In this document: piece after piece, positions 1 through 9,419 of the stretch
Numbering within the stretch: position 1 is the stretch's first letter
How the letters are laid out: every line of letters starts with the position of its first letter
NCBI RefSeq assembly: GCF_001423965.1
Contig: NZ_LMPV01000001.1
Coordinates: 695,908-759,907, forward strand
Source of the DNA: Exiguobacterium sp. Leaf196
GTDB lineage: Bacteria; Bacillota; Bacilli; Exiguobacteriales; Exiguobacteriaceae
Direction of reading: 5' to 3'
Length of the DNA: 64,000 nucleotides
Made by a program: the position numbers and the translations under genes
The notes under the pieces: generated by a model
Databases searched by the model: none
What the model was told of the DNA's origin: nothing
The model's input: the letters and a program-made list of their open reading frames with translations, nothing else

Positions 1-878
1 TCTAAAGATAAGGGAATGGATGCAGCGGAGGTATTTCCGAAATGGATGAGACTGTAAAGCGCTTTATCAAAAGGAACATTACTTTTTTCGCAAATCGATT
101 GAATCATGCGCAGGTTTGCACTGTGCGGAATGAACCAATCGATTTGATCCAAAGTCATCGATGCCTGATCCACTACTTGTTTCATTCCACGAGGAACCGT
201 GCTGACTGCCCACTTGTAAACTTCGCGTCCATTTTGGATGAGTTTATTAGTAGGAATGATAGGATCTTCGAACAAGTGATTTGACAAGTTCGAGCAATAG
301 AGATTGGCTCCCTTTTGCCCTTCCGAGTTCAAGTAAAATGAAACAAAATCAGACTGGACTTCATCGCGTTCCACAAGAACCGCTCCACTACCATCTCCAA
401 ATAAAATGCATGTGTTTCGATCGGCATAGTCAGTGATGTTAGAGAGTGTTTCTGCTCCGATGACGAGAATTTTTTTATGAAGACCAGATGAAATTAACCC
501 GTTCGCCAGGTGTAATCCGTATGTAAATCCTGCACATGCGGCGTTCAAATCAATTACACCTGCATGATTGATACCGAGTTTTGCTTGTACCAATGATGCA
601 GTACTTGGTGTCTTAAAATCGGGTGTCATCGTACAGATGATGATCATATCAACATCTTGAAATTCTGTATTGTAACGCTGTTTTAAATTCATGGCTGCTT
701 GATAGGCAAGATCACTTGTCGATTCAGTCTGACCCGCGATTCTTCGTTCTTTGATGCCTGTGCGTTGCACTATCCATTCATCATTTGTTTCTACTAGTTT
801 CTCTAAATCATGGTTCGTCATGATTTGATTTGGAACGTAAGAGCCGATTGCTGTTACTCGAGCATGATATGCAGTCAT
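1..878 (-). CDS. fabH: Beta-ketoacyl-ACP synthase III (FabH), 3' end cut by the window edge
   Basis: Translating the reverse strand from the ATG at 878 gives an open frame of 292 codons with no stop before the window edge, so the C-terminus is missing. The product condenses acetyl- or branched acyl-CoA with malonyl-ACP to start fatty acid synthesis. All three catalytic residues are visible: Cys in NAACAGFTYG, His in IPHSANLRM and Asn in FGNTSAAS. A GGAGG ribosome site lies just before the start. A FapR-type operator lies upstream in the promoter region, as in Bacillus fabH genes. No fabF follows within the window on this strand, so whether this is the fabHA or fabHB type cannot be decided. 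Confidence 0.95.
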   Translation of the reverse strand, partial: MTAYHARVTAIGSYVPNQIMTNHDLEKLVETNDEWIVQRTGIKERRIAGQTESTSDLAYQAAMNLKQRYNTEFQDVDMIIICTMTPDFKTPSTASLVQAKLGINHAGVIDLNAACAGFTYGLHLANGLISSGLHKKILVIGAETLSNITDYADRNTCILFGDGSGAVLVERDEVQSDFVSFYLNSEGQKGANLYCSNLSNHLFEDPIIPTNKLIQNGREVYKWAVSTVPRGMKQVVDQASMTLDQIDWFIPHSANLRMIQSICEKSNVPFDKALYSLIHFGNTSAASIPLSL

Positions 879-915
879 AAATGGTTCCTCCCTGTAAAAA
901 AAGTTATACTTGGTT

Positions 916-932
916 TTAGTACTAGGTACTAA
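916..932 (-). promoter_or_regulatory. FapR operator upstream of fabH
   Basis: The 17-bp palindrome reads TTAGTACCTAGTACTAA on the fabH strand, which matches the known FapR consensus (inverted TTAGTAC half sites). A TATAAC -10-like element lies just downstream, so the operator would overlap the promoter. FapR represses lipid synthesis genes until malonyl-CoA rises. Confidence 0.85.
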
Positions 933-1047
933 TTTAAGCGAATTTTCGTTTAAACACAAGGAATATAACTTATCGTACACACCATCAATTCAATTAGATG
1001 AAAAAATAGAGCGGTCTTTAGCGGATGCTCGAAAGGAGTAAGGAAGG

Positions 1048-1722
1048 ATGATTGGAATCAGCATCGCCACCACATGGGAGTTCGACGCGACGATTGCATA
1101 TTTTCATGTATCGCCTGAAGAAAGAATCGTCTATCCGTATGGTGAATACTTTACGCGCGAGATGAATGGGGAAACGCTCTTGTTTTATAGCACAGGCGTT
1201 CGAAAAGTAAATGGCATCGGTGCGAACCAATATATGATCCTCCGCTTTTCCTTGACGAAGGTCATCATTGCCGGAACATGTGCCGGCATCGATCCGAGGT
1301 ACGACATACTCGATATCATCGTGCCAGATCGCGCTGTTCAATATGATTGTACGGTCAAAGAGATTGAACCACTCATTAAACCATCGTTCGTCGTCAATCT
1401 CGACGTCTCAAAATATGGCAACGACTTTCATCTCGGAACGATCGGAACGGCTGATCGCGCTGTCGTCATGTGGAGAGACTATATCGAACTGCGAGATAAC
1501 GGTCTGACGATTGCCGATACGGAGGCGGGGGCTGTCGCGTACATCTGTCAGAAAAATGCTGTCGAATGTATCATCATCAAAGGCATCTCCGATTTTCCGA
1601 CGGAAGAGAAGAACGAGGATGCTGTCGAAGCAAACGTCGAACAGATGCGAATCTATATCGAGAACACACCGAAAGTCATGCGACGGATTTTTGACGACTA
1701 CTTGCATCAATTTCTAATGTAA
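1048..1722 (+). CDS. MTA/SAH nucleosidase-like protein (PNP/MTAN superfamily)
   Basis: The 224-residue product resembles the nucleoside phosphorylase/nucleosidase superfamily, which splits N-glycosidic bonds of purine nucleosides or 5'-methylthioadenosine. Family-like blocks are the glycine-rich IIAGTCAGIDP near residue 75 and DTEAGAVA near residue 150, whose Glu would contact ribose. A later ISDFP carries the likely catalytic Asp. Length is close to bacterial MTAN (about 230). The sequence is divergent, so substrate is uncertain. The ATG follows AAGGAGTAAGGAAGG. It is divergent from fabH and stands alone. Confidence 0.7.
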   Translation: MIGISIATTWEFDATIAYFHVSPEERIVYPYGEYFTREMNGETLLFYSTGVRKVNGIGANQYMILRFSLTKVIIAGTCAGIDPRYDILDIIVPDRAVQYDCTVKEIEPLIKPSFVVNLDVSKYGNDFHLGTIGTADRAVVMWRDYIELRDNGLTIADTEAGAVAYICQKNAVECIIIKGISDFPTEEKNEDAVEANVEQMRIYIENTPKVMRRIFDDYLHQFLM

Positions 1723-1821
1723 TTTGTACCCGATGCACTTCTTTTACATATTTTCCAAGTTTCTTACGGCAATATAGTTCATTGGCATTGTATTTTTTGA
1801 AATATGTTCTATCATAGTGAA

Positions 1822-1835
1822 TGGAAACGTTTTCT
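1822..1835. promoter_or_regulatory. cre-like site upstream of the acyltransferase gene
   Basis: TGGAAACGTTTTCT matches the CcpA consensus TGWAANCGNTNNCW with one mismatch. It lies about 90 bases before the acyltransferase start, in a region with weak promoter-like elements. Function is inferred only. Confidence 0.4.
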
Positions 1836-1926
1836 CGAAATGGTGAGTACATACCGAACTGTACAAGAAATGCGCTGCAATCGTCAGGATTCGTAGGTGT
1901 AGAAGTAGATGGAGGGACATAGAAGC

Positions 1927-3954
1927 ATGCAAGAATGGAAAGCATCTGGTCAGTCTGGGCAGAAACGGATTGATATTGAAAGCCGGTTTCGCCCGGAAAT
2001 CGAAGGGCTACGCACGGTAGCTGCCTTACTCGTCGCAATTTATCACATTTGGTTCAATCGTGTCTCAGGTGGTGTCGATGTCTTCTTCGTCATCTCGGGT
2101 TTTTTAATCACGACATCAATCATCTCGACGATCAACCGGACAGGAGAGTTCAAGTTCCTGCCATATGTGACAAAGTTACTGAAACGACTGTTGCCATCGG
2201 TTTTATTCATCTTAGGAGTCGTCTTGGTATTAAGTACGTTTTTATTACCAGCATCGATTCTCGGTAAAACGATTCGTGAAGTCGTCGCCTCGATGTTCTT
2301 TTATCAAAACTGGCAACTCGCCGTCTCAAGTACTGATTATTTGGACGCGACGCAAATGAAGTCACCCGTCGAACATTTTTGGGCACTATCGATCCAATGG
2401 CAATTTTATATGATTTGGTTCGTCTTGTTTTCGTTCATCTTATGGATGATGAACAAATATCAGATTCGGTCAATTAAAGCCGTCCTCAATGGTCTGCTTG
2501 GATTCTTGTTCGTCACGTCACTTGCGTACTCGATCTATCTGACTGAAGTCAATCAGCCATGGGCGTATTTCATTACGCCGACACGGGTTTGGGAATTTGC
2601 TTTAGGTAGCTTGTTATGCGTGAACTTATCGGCAATCCGTATCCCGAAATGGGTGGCAACGATTATCGGCTGGATTGGTCTGATCGGTTTGCTGACGACC
2701 GGCGTCCTGTTCAATGTCTCGCAAATGTTCCCTGGTTACATCGCACTCTGGCCGATGACATGCGCCTTGATGATCGTGTTATCAGGGACGCAAGAGACAC
2801 GGTTCGGATTAAAACGGTTCCTCGGATCTAAACCAATGGTCAAACTTGGGGGGATTGCCTTCGGGATTTATCTCTGGCACTGGGTACTGCTTGAGTTCTA
2901 TCGCTACAACGTCCAACAAACACCTGGTGTTCTTGTTGGCACACTGATCATCGTCGCATCGATCGGCTTATCGTATCTGATGACGGAATGGATTGAAAAA
3001 CCAATCCGGACTTCGACCGTCAATCGGACAGCGTTCAAGAAATTAGGTGCGCTGTTGACGGTCAACGTCTTGTTAATCGGATCATTACTCGGATTCGCTT
3101 ATATGGAAGAACAAGAGCTGAAACAAGCCGTCAGTAAGAATAAATATCCGGGTGCCTTAGCAATTGAACAGGCACTGTCTGTACCGAAGCAAGACCCATT
3201 CCCGTCATATGCGAACGTCTTCAATGACTTACCCCTCGTCCATACGGATGGTAGCAACCAAGGGCTGCAAAAGACGGAAGCAAAAGTCGGCGAATACGGG
3301 AAGACGAAGGATTATAAAGCAACGATCGCACTCGTCGGTAGCTCGCACTCGGAGCAATGGTTCGGTGCCTTACATGAAGCAATCAAAGGGACGGACATCC
3401 GTTTACTCAACCTGACGCGGTCAGGAACACGTTTTTCAACCGGCTATGAACCGGACTCGCTAAAAGGAATCTGGAATCAGAACGTCTTGAACTACTTGAA
3501 AGATGCCGATGTTGATTTGATCATCTCGCACGTGACGGCAGCGGATGCTTCAAAAGACAGCATCCATCAACAAATGGTCGACCAGATGCAGTTCGTCAAG
3601 GACGAGTATGGTATTGATGGATTGGCGCTTCGAGACAATCCACGATACGATTTTAACGTACTCGAGGCACTGGAGACGACAAGCATCGCTGATACGACGA
3701 AACAGATGAACGCACAACCGAATCAAACGGATGAAGGGTATTGGAAACAATTCGAAAAAACGAACCAGTCGCTCCATAAGCTGGATTTGACGCGTTACTT
3801 CCACGTCAAAGGCGAGTACCGTCCCGTTATCGGCAATGTCGTCATCTATCGCGATAACAGCCATATGACGAATACGTATGCGGAAAGTTTTGCTCCGATG
3901 TTCAAGAAAAAGCTCAACGAGGTCCTCGCAGAAAAATTAGCAACGGACGAATAA
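1927..3954 (+). CDS. OatA/OafB-type O-acyltransferase (acyltransferase-3 plus SGNH domain)
   Basis: A 675-residue membrane protein that probably O-acetylates a cell wall polymer or peptidoglycan. The first ~380 residues form a multi-pass acyltransferase-3 domain with the family signature EGLRTVAALLVAIYH and VFFVISGFLI. After a linker comes an SGNH hydrolase-like domain with the nucleophile elbow VGSSHSEQW near residue 470 and a C-terminal DNSH near residue 641 for the Asp/His pair. The elbow has Ser where relatives have GDSH. I chose the ATG at 1927 because the earlier in-frame ATG at 1909 overlaps the GGAGGG ribosome site. It converges on the teichoic acid genes, consistent with an envelope role. 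Confidence 0.88.
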   Translation: MQEWKASGQSGQKRIDIESRFRPEIEGLRTVAALLVAIYHIWFNRVSGGVDVFFVISGFLITTSIISTINRTGEFKFLPYVTKLLKRLLPSVLFILGVVLVLSTFLLPASILGKTIREVVASMFFYQNWQLAVSSTDYLDATQMKSPVEHFWALSIQWQFYMIWFVLFSFILWMMNKYQIRSIKAVLNGLLGFLFVTSLAYSIYLTEVNQPWAYFITPTRVWEFALGSLLCVNLSAIRIPKWVATIIGWIGLIGLLTTGVLFNVSQMFPGYIALWPMTCALMIVLSGTQETRFGLKRFLGSKPMVKLGGIAFGIYLWHWVLLEFYRYNVQQTPGVLVGTLIIVASIGLSYLMTEWIEKPIRTSTVNRTAFKKLGALLTVNVLLIGSLLGFAYMEEQELKQAVSKNKYPGALAIEQALSVPKQDPFPSYANVFNDLPLVHTDGSNQGLQKTEAKVGEYGKTKDYKATIALVGSSHSEQWFGALHEAIKGTDIRLLNLTRSGTRFSTGYEPDSLKGIWNQNVLNYLKDADVDLIISHVTAADASKDSIHQQMVDQMQFVKDEYGIDGLALRDNPRYDFNVLEALETTSIADTTKQMNAQPNQTDEGYWKQFEKTNQSLHKLDLTRYFHVKGEYRPVIGNVVIYRDNSHMTNTYAESFAPMFKKKLNEVLAEKLATDE

Positions 3955-3961
3955 AATATGT

Positions 3962-4002
3962 AAAACGGCTTGCATCCAGAAAAGGGTGCAAGCCGTTTTT
4001 TC
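3962..4002. terminator. Bidirectional terminator
   Basis: Perfect 13-bp stem (AAAACGGCTTGCA with its complement), 12-base loop and T-runs on both sides. It lies between the convergent acyltransferase and glycerophosphotransferase genes. Confidence 0.9.
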
Positions 4003-4012
4003 GTATCATCGC

Positions 4013-7000
4013 TCAAACAGAGTAACTGCCGTCTGGTTGTTCAAGTAATTCAAGGGTTTGAGTGCGCATCGTTTGATCCGTTTTGAAGTACGCATCGACG
4101 ACACGAGAAGCGGCAAACCCATCCTCCATCGGACCGTACGTCGCACGGAACGCATCAAGTTGCGCTTGATACATTTTCGTCAGATGCGGAATATCCGATA
4201 AGGCGTGAAGCAAGGCCTCTTCCGTTTCTAAGATCGGTCCCGGAAGATCGTTGTAGTAGTCCAGGTAGAACCCGCGCAGCGTATCTCGATAAAGATCGAG
4301 GTCATACGCATAGAACATCATTGGTCGATTCATGTTCGCGAAGTCGAAGAAAACAGAAGAATAGTCTGTGATCAGTAGATCGGTGATCAAGTACAGTTCT
4401 TGAATATCCGGATAGGCCGTCACGTCGAGGAATTGTTCCCGGTGCTGCGCTGGAATCTTCGGCTTTTTCGTGACGAGCACGTGCGTCCGAATCAAGAAGA
4501 CATACTCATCGCCTAACGCTTCCGCGACCCGGTCAAAATCAAACGGATAGTCGAAGTAGAACTTCCCTTTACCGAGCGACTGATGGTCACGGAAAGTCGG
4601 TGCATACAAGATGACTTTCTTGTCTTCTGGCAGTTGAAGCTGCGTCCGGATCCGTTCGATTGTCGCCGCATTATTCGCCGTAAAGAAGAGATCGTTTCGC
4701 GGATAACCAGATTCGACGACCGGTCCCCCGTACTGGAACGCACTTCTAAAGATGTTCGTCGCATAGGGACTCGGAGACAAGAGGACGCTCCATTGCTTGA
4801 TCGCGTTCGTTACACGCTCGACATAGCCTTCGTCCCGTCCATGGATCTCGTCTAAGTCAAACAACATCTTCTTCAAAGGTGTGCCGTGCCATGTCTGAAT
4901 GTAGGTCGTCTCTTTTCGCCGCGTCATGTAATACGGGAAGTTCTGATTGTTGACCCAGAACTTCGCCGTCGCCATGTAATAGAAGTAGGCAGGAGATAAG
5001 CGTTTGACGACTTTTGCGTTCGGATCTCCGAGATAAAGCTTCTTGTTATAGATCCAGACGACTTTGTAGCCGAGTGCTTGTTTCTTCAGTTCCTCATAAA
5101 TGTAACGCGGACTGTCCGCGTAATGTTTACCGAGCCCACTCTCGAAGACGACGAGTGTCGGGTCGACCGGCAAGACGCGTTGCATGAGCCGGTATCCAGC
5201 CTTCATCGTCGGGAAGTAGAACCGGCTTCGGCGATAGACCTTAAAGAGGATGTTCGCTGCCTCGTTCGTCTGAATCTTTTCAAAGAGGCTCGTCTGTTTC
5301 GTATAGTTCATGATCGTTTGATAGACCTGATCAGAGTAAGTCGTATCCGTTTTCGTCAAGAAGACGTCAGCGCGTCGTTTGTATTCGTCCGCCATCTCAA
5401 AATTACGGCGTGCCGTCGCGTCAAGATCGTCGAACAGGTCATCAATCGTTTTTGAGATTCGACCCGGTAATTCGTTCTCGAGATCGAGATACGAACCGAG
5501 TGGACCGATGAAGCGTTTCGGGTCGAATTGGAGATAGTGAACCGGTCGTTTCAAGAAACTGAAGTCAAAGGCAACACTCGAGTAGTCAGTGACGAGCAAG
5601 AGGCTCTCTTTTAACAACCCTTGGACGTCACGTTCGCCTTGGTGGATGACCGTGATCGGTAAGTTCTCGAAATGACTCGAGTATTGCTGCATGTTTGGAT
5701 GCAGGCAAAGGACGATCTCGAGATGATGTTGTTTCGCATACGCATGCAAACGATCACTCGATAGGAATGTTTGGTACTGCTGATAGTATTCTGATTCGAA
5801 GAACTGGAGAGGCGTCTGTAGCCACGACCGCCACGTCGGAATGACGAGCATCTGACGTTTGACCGGGACGTCATTTTTCAAGAGTGCATCAAAGCGAGAC
5901 AAGCCAGTAATTTTGACCTCGCGCTCAGCGTATCCCATATCTTGTGTGACGAGTCGCTTTTCCCGCTCCGAGCTGACAAGGAACAAATCCGTGTCGAAGG
6001 CAGCAGCAAATTTCCCGTATTGATTGTTCATGTTCTTCGTTCCGAGAACTCCGTGTTGGATGAAGACACGATCTGCTCGCATCTTGCGTTTGAACGGCTC
6101 CGAGCGAAGCGGATACAAGTATTCCGCGTGGTGTGTCCCGATGACCTTCTTTGCCATCAAAGAGTGATAGATGTGTTCCTTCGATTTGATCGGCAAGACG
6201 TTTCCGAGCGGAGCGACTTGCGCATATTCGTTCGACGCCGGATCAATAACGTAATAGACCGGTCGCTCAGGATAAGTCTCGCGCATGTATTTGAAGAAGT
6301 GGTAACCATTGTCCTGCGCTTTATATGGACGTTCTCCGACGAGCCACGTGTTCTTCTCGGCAAACAGCCGGTAGAGCGGGGCGAACGTCATCAGATGATT
6401 CAGATAGGCGTAATTTTCATTCGTGAACTCGGTCATCTCAAACGATAGATTCCGGTGACCGACCGTGTAGTACGGAATGATATGCATCGTCGACGTCACA
6501 TCTTTCCCTAACGCTTCCGGTGTCAGCTGACGCGTAATATAACGGGCACGACCGAGACGGTATAATTTCGGTTCCGATCGGTGATAGAAATCGAGCGCGA
6601 TGAAAGCATCATAAACCCCTTCTTGCAATTGGGCTGCTTGATGGAGTTGTGACCAGTGGATCGTCGCCGTGTAATGATAGCGATACAATCCGAATTTTTT
6701 CGCACTTACCTCGTTTTGGTACAACCAATCGATTGGGACAGGGACTTGATCGCCACTCTCTCGGTGCACGAGGAGCAACCGTCCCGTCTTAATGAACGCA
6801 TGACGCGTAAAGGCTTTCCCGCTGATGACCGTCGTCGCTTTCGTCTCATTGCGGACCGCATCGATTTGGATCTTCGGCTTCATCTGCGGTTCTTTATTCA
6901 GCAATAGACGCAGGTTGCCTTTTAGATCGGTATACAACTGGACGAATTCGTTAAACGTCTCATCCATCAACGGCGCGAGAGGCGCAGGAATCTGTGTATC

Positions 7001-7537
7001 AAGAAAGCGCCCTAACAGAATTTCGCGGGTAAAGACGGTCGCGTCGAGCGTAGCATGGCTCGGTAACCCGTTGGATTCCCATTTTTGTAATTGTTCCGGT
7101 GTGAGATGCTCGACGTTTTTTGTGAACGTTAGCCAGAGTGAAAAACGACCAATCGGATAGAGCGTATCTTGATCGGCTTCGACGGACTCGATCTCAGCGA
7201 GACCATCCTCTTCGACCGTCGGAACGTCCGCCTCTTCTTGCATCTGAGAAACATGTTGACTCAATTGAGACACGATTGAATGCGACAGCTGAAAGGTGAA
7301 GCGATGATCGTCCAGTTGGTTCGGCACTTCAAGGACCGTCTCTTGCGATCGATCGCGGATACGTAAGGACGTGATCGTCAGCAACGGATCATTCAATTGA
7401 CCGGATAGCGTATAGTCTGTCGGCGAAGATTGAATCTGTAACGATTCTTTTAATGCCGATCGTTTAAGTTTTTTTTGTTTTTTCGGAAGTACGGAATGTC
7501 CAAATTGGAGCACCCGAAGAGCAGATTTAAACAGCAT
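4013..7537 (-). CDS. Two-domain CDP-glycerol glycerophosphotransferase (TagF/TarL-like)
   Basis: An 1174-residue protein of the family that polymerises glycerol- or ribitol-phosphate units from CDP-activated donors for wall teichoic acid. Two Glyphos_transf domains are visible. The first (about 400-760) has HGVLGTKN, IPTWRSW and TDYSSVAFDFSFLKRP. The second (about 800-1150) has TWHGTPLKKM, YAPTFRD and TDYSSVFFDFANMNRP. TagF itself has only one such domain (about 750 residues), so this is a double-length form. Residues 1-370 resemble the non-catalytic N-terminal part of such enzymes. The ATG at 7537 follows AGGAGG by 12 bases. It is downstream of two glycosyltransferase genes on the same strand. 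Whether both domains are active is unknown. Confidence 0.9.
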   Translation of the reverse strand: MLFKSALRVLQFGHSVLPKKQKKLKRSALKESLQIQSSPTDYTLSGQLNDPLLTITSLRIRDRSQETVLEVPNQLDDHRFTFQLSHSIVSQLSQHVSQMQEEADVPTVEEDGLAEIESVEADQDTLYPIGRFSLWLTFTKNVEHLTPEQLQKWESNGLPSHATLDATVFTREILLGRFLDTQIPAPLAPLMDETFNEFVQLYTDLKGNLRLLLNKEPQMKPKIQIDAVRNETKATTVISGKAFTRHAFIKTGRLLLVHRESGDQVPVPIDWLYQNEVSAKKFGLYRYHYTATIHWSQLHQAAQLQEGVYDAFIALDFYHRSEPKLYRLGRARYITRQLTPEALGKDVTSTMHIIPYYTVGHRNLSFEMTEFTNENYAYLNHLMTFAPLYRLFAEKNTWLVGERPYKAQDNGYHFFKYMRETYPERPVYYVIDPASNEYAQVAPLGNVLPIKSKEHIYHSLMAKKVIGTHHAEYLYPLRSEPFKRKMRADRVFIQHGVLGTKNMNNQYGKFAAAFDTDLFLVSSEREKRLVTQDMGYAEREVKITGLSRFDALLKNDVPVKRQMLVIPTWRSWLQTPLQFFESEYYQQYQTFLSSDRLHAYAKQHHLEIVLCLHPNMQQYSSHFENLPITVIHQGERDVQGLLKESLLLVTDYSSVAFDFSFLKRPVHYLQFDPKRFIGPLGSYLDLENELPGRISKTIDDLFDDLDATARRNFEMADEYKRRADVFLTKTDTTYSDQVYQTIMNYTKQTSLFEKIQTNEAANILFKVYRRSRFYFPTMKAGYRLMQRVLPVDPTLVVFESGLGKHYADSPRYIYEELKKQALGYKVVWIYNKKLYLGDPNAKVVKRLSPAYFYYMATAKFWVNNQNFPYYMTRRKETTYIQTWHGTPLKKMLFDLDEIHGRDEGYVERVTNAIKQWSVLLSPSPYATNIFRSAFQYGGPVVESGYPRNDLFFTANNAATIERIRTQLQLPEDKKVILYAPTFRDHQSLGKGKFYFDYPFDFDRVAEALGDEYVFLIRTHVLVTKKPKIPAQHREQFLDVTAYPDIQELYLITDLLITDYSSVFFDFANMNRPMMFYAYDLDLYRDTLRGFYLDYYNDLPGPILETEEALLHALSDIPHLTKMYQAQLDAFRATYGPMEDGFAASRVVDAYFKTDQTMRTQTLELLEQPDGSYSV

Positions 7538-7571
7538 GGAATCAAGGAACCTCCTACTAAAAGATGTTTTA

Positions 7572-7585
7572 TGAAAGCGTTATCT
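7572..7585. promoter_or_regulatory. cre-like site in the TagF-like gene leader
   Basis: TGAAAGCGTTATCT fits the CcpA-binding consensus TGWAANCGNTNNCW. It lies just downstream of a good -10 element, at roughly +8 to +21, a position where CcpA usually represses. Confidence 0.55.
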
Positions 7586-7599
7586 TCCATTAGCATTTT

Positions 7600-7627
7600 A
7601 TCATAATCAATAGCTAAAACATCCCAA
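7600..7627 (-). promoter_or_regulatory. SigA-type promoter of the TagF-like gene
   Basis: On the reverse strand TTGGGA (7627-7622), 16 bases, then TATGAT (7605-7600). It is about 60 bases upstream of the start codon. Confidence 0.5.
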
Positions 7628-7662
7628 AATTTGAAAAACAATGCGGACTTTGGTGGATACAT

Positions 7663-7689
7663 AAAAAAACCTCCTCACAGGGGAGGAGG
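7663..7689 (-). terminator. Terminator of the GT4 gene
   Basis: On the reverse strand the stem CCTCCTC / GAGGAGG is followed by seven T residues. It lies just after the stop of the 7698-9272 gene, so that gene and the TagF-like gene are separate units. Confidence 0.85.
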
Positions 7690-7697
7690 TCGACTAA

Positions 7698-9272
7698 CTA
7701 TTCGTCGAGCTGATTCAAAAGCATCAGCCAATTTTTCGTGAAAAGATCATCCGAAAAACGGTCCACCGAATGCAAGGCGGCTTCGCCCATTTGACGTCTT
7801 AGGGACGGTTGCTCCATCAAGCGAATCGCTGCTTCAGCAAAGGCTGACGAGTCTCCAGGTGGAATGATAAAACCAGTCGTTCCATGCTCAATGATTTCAC
7901 GGGGACCGTAACAAACATCGTAGGCAATGACCGGAACACCGTGACCCATGCTCTCAAGGATCGCCATCCCGAACCCTTCGGATTGCGATGTAAAGATCGT
8001 TGCGACAGCACCATGATAAGCGTCCTGAATGTTCGTAACGAACCCTTTGAAACGGATGTGCTTCGTTAATGACAATTCCTTGATCAAAGCATGGAGATCC
8101 TTTTCGAGCTGATCGTTGTAACCGAAGCCATAGAAATCAAGGAAGGCATTGGGGTGGTGGTCGACGATCTTCCGCATGACACGGACACTCGCAGCGACAT
8201 CCTTTTTAATTTGAATGCGCGAGACGACGATGAACCGATTCGGATCAGGTTCAGGAAGTGACGTGTAATCCGCTTCCGGCACCGGACCAACACCGTGTGG
8301 GATCGCATGGAACGTTTCCGGATGATCGAACTGGTTGGTCATATGCGCTTGTTGACGAGGTGTTGCCGTGATGACTCGATCCCACTCGTCGATGCGCCCG
8401 AATAATGTATCCCAGACACCACTGACGGCTGCTGTCTCATTGAAGGGCGACACGAAGTGATTGCTATGCCCGAAGGCAATCTTTTTAATATTCGGATGCT
8501 TGATGTCTAGGATGACCGCATCCAAATTTTTTTTCGGTAGGTTGGCAAGACGATCCCGGTATTCGGATGAGATCAAGACCGCGTCATGCTGACCTAACAG
8601 CTTGTTCAAAACGAACGTATTAAAGATCGCTGGATCAGTGAACTGTTTTTCCTGACCGGCTTCGAAATAAAACAGATGGCTCCAATCCGCCGAGTTGATT
8701 TTATGCCAAATCGTCAAATAACACGTTCCATCACTGTGGAAGAAGGAGCGAGAGACCGGCTTGTTCGACGTAAACGAATACTGGATCGTCTGCACTAACT
8801 GACCGTTAGCGAGATATTCTTCACGGCGTAAGCGATGTCGATTCTCTGAAAAGTAATCGATGAAAGAGAGCTGATCGTTAGCGTCAAACCGAGCATACTG
8901 GACATATGTACCATTGTCGAACAACCGATACGAATCTTTTTCGGCGCGACTCGCATCGAGGAACAACGTATATCGTTTTTCCCAGCGCGGAATCAATTCA
9001 TCTTTCGAAGAAACGACGGACCGTTTGTCTACCTGTCGACGTGCTAAATAATTGATGACGTTGACGACCTGGATGCGAGGATCAAGCAACCGTGCTTCGA
9101 CCATCTCTTGACGAATTGTTTCGAGATTCGGTTGAATCCCGAACGTCACGAGCGTCACGTTTCGCTCCGGATCAGCCGTGATGATCGCATTCGCGCGTTT
9201 AATGACTGCTTTTGATAAACCGCCACGCTGGGTTGCTAACGTATTCAATGTAAAAAACAAATCTCGTGTCAT
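7698..9272 (-). CDS. TarM/TagE-like GT4 glycosyltransferase
   Basis: A 524-residue protein whose C-terminal 220 residues are a retaining GT4 domain. The donor-site EX7E block is SEGFGMAILESMGHGVPVIA near residue 430, preceded by FIVVSRIQIKKD. The first 200 residues look like the beta-rich insertion domain of the teichoic acid glycosyltransferases TarM and TagE. The expected role is adding alpha-linked sugar to the teichoic acid backbone in the cytoplasm. Neighbours on both sides (TagF-like, TarS-like) support this. The start has AAAGGAGA upstream. Sugar and acceptor cannot be read from sequence. Confidence 0.82.
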   Translation of the reverse strand: MTRDLFFTLNTLATQRGGLSKAVIKRANAIITADPERNVTLVTFGIQPNLETIRQEMVEARLLDPRIQVVNVINYLARRQVDKRSVVSSKDELIPRWEKRYTLFLDASRAEKDSYRLFDNGTYVQYARFDANDQLSFIDYFSENRHRLRREEYLANGQLVQTIQYSFTSNKPVSRSFFHSDGTCYLTIWHKINSADWSHLFYFEAGQEKQFTDPAIFNTFVLNKLLGQHDAVLISSEYRDRLANLPKKNLDAVILDIKHPNIKKIAFGHSNHFVSPFNETAAVSGVWDTLFGRIDEWDRVITATPRQQAHMTNQFDHPETFHAIPHGVGPVPEADYTSLPEPDPNRFIVVSRIQIKKDVAASVRVMRKIVDHHPNAFLDFYGFGYNDQLEKDLHALIKELSLTKHIRFKGFVTNIQDAYHGAVATIFTSQSEGFGMAILESMGHGVPVIAYDVCYGPREIIEHGTTGFIIPPGDSSAFAEAAIRLMEQPSLRRQMGEAALHSVDRFSDDLFTKNWLMLLNQLDE

Positions 9273-9287
9273 AGGGCATCTCCTTTA

Positions 9288-9301
9288 TGTAACGCTTACA
9301 A
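9288..9301. promoter_or_regulatory. cre-like palindrome upstream of the GT4 gene
   Basis: TGTAACGCTTACA is a perfect palindrome built on the CcpA core but deviates at the distal end of the consensus. It lies only 15-28 bases before the start codon, directly upstream of the ribosome site. Confidence 0.4.
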
Positions 9302-9383
9302 TTTTAAGTGGTAACATGTCGCGATGGATCGGTTTAGTGAATCTAGCACATACTATAGCATACTTTGTTGGAATAATAAGGAA

Positions 9384-9412
9384 CCTAGGGATGAGATCTC
9401 TCTATCCCTAGG
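9384..9412 (-). terminator. Hairpin after the GT2 gene
   Basis: Perfect 9-bp stem CCTAGGGAT / ATCCCTAGG with a 11-base loop lies just past the stop of the GT2 gene. The following T-tract on the reverse strand is weak (TTCCTTATT), so terminator function is likely but not certain. Confidence 0.55.
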
Positions 9413-9419
9413 TGTATTG

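Noticed and set aside
1909-1926. Alternative ATG start of the acyltransferase
   Set aside because: It lies inside the GGAGGG ribosome site that serves the ATG at 1927.
5078-6448. Long plus-strand frames of 125 and 168 codons
   Set aside because: Antisense shadows of the TagF-like gene, without protein-like composition.
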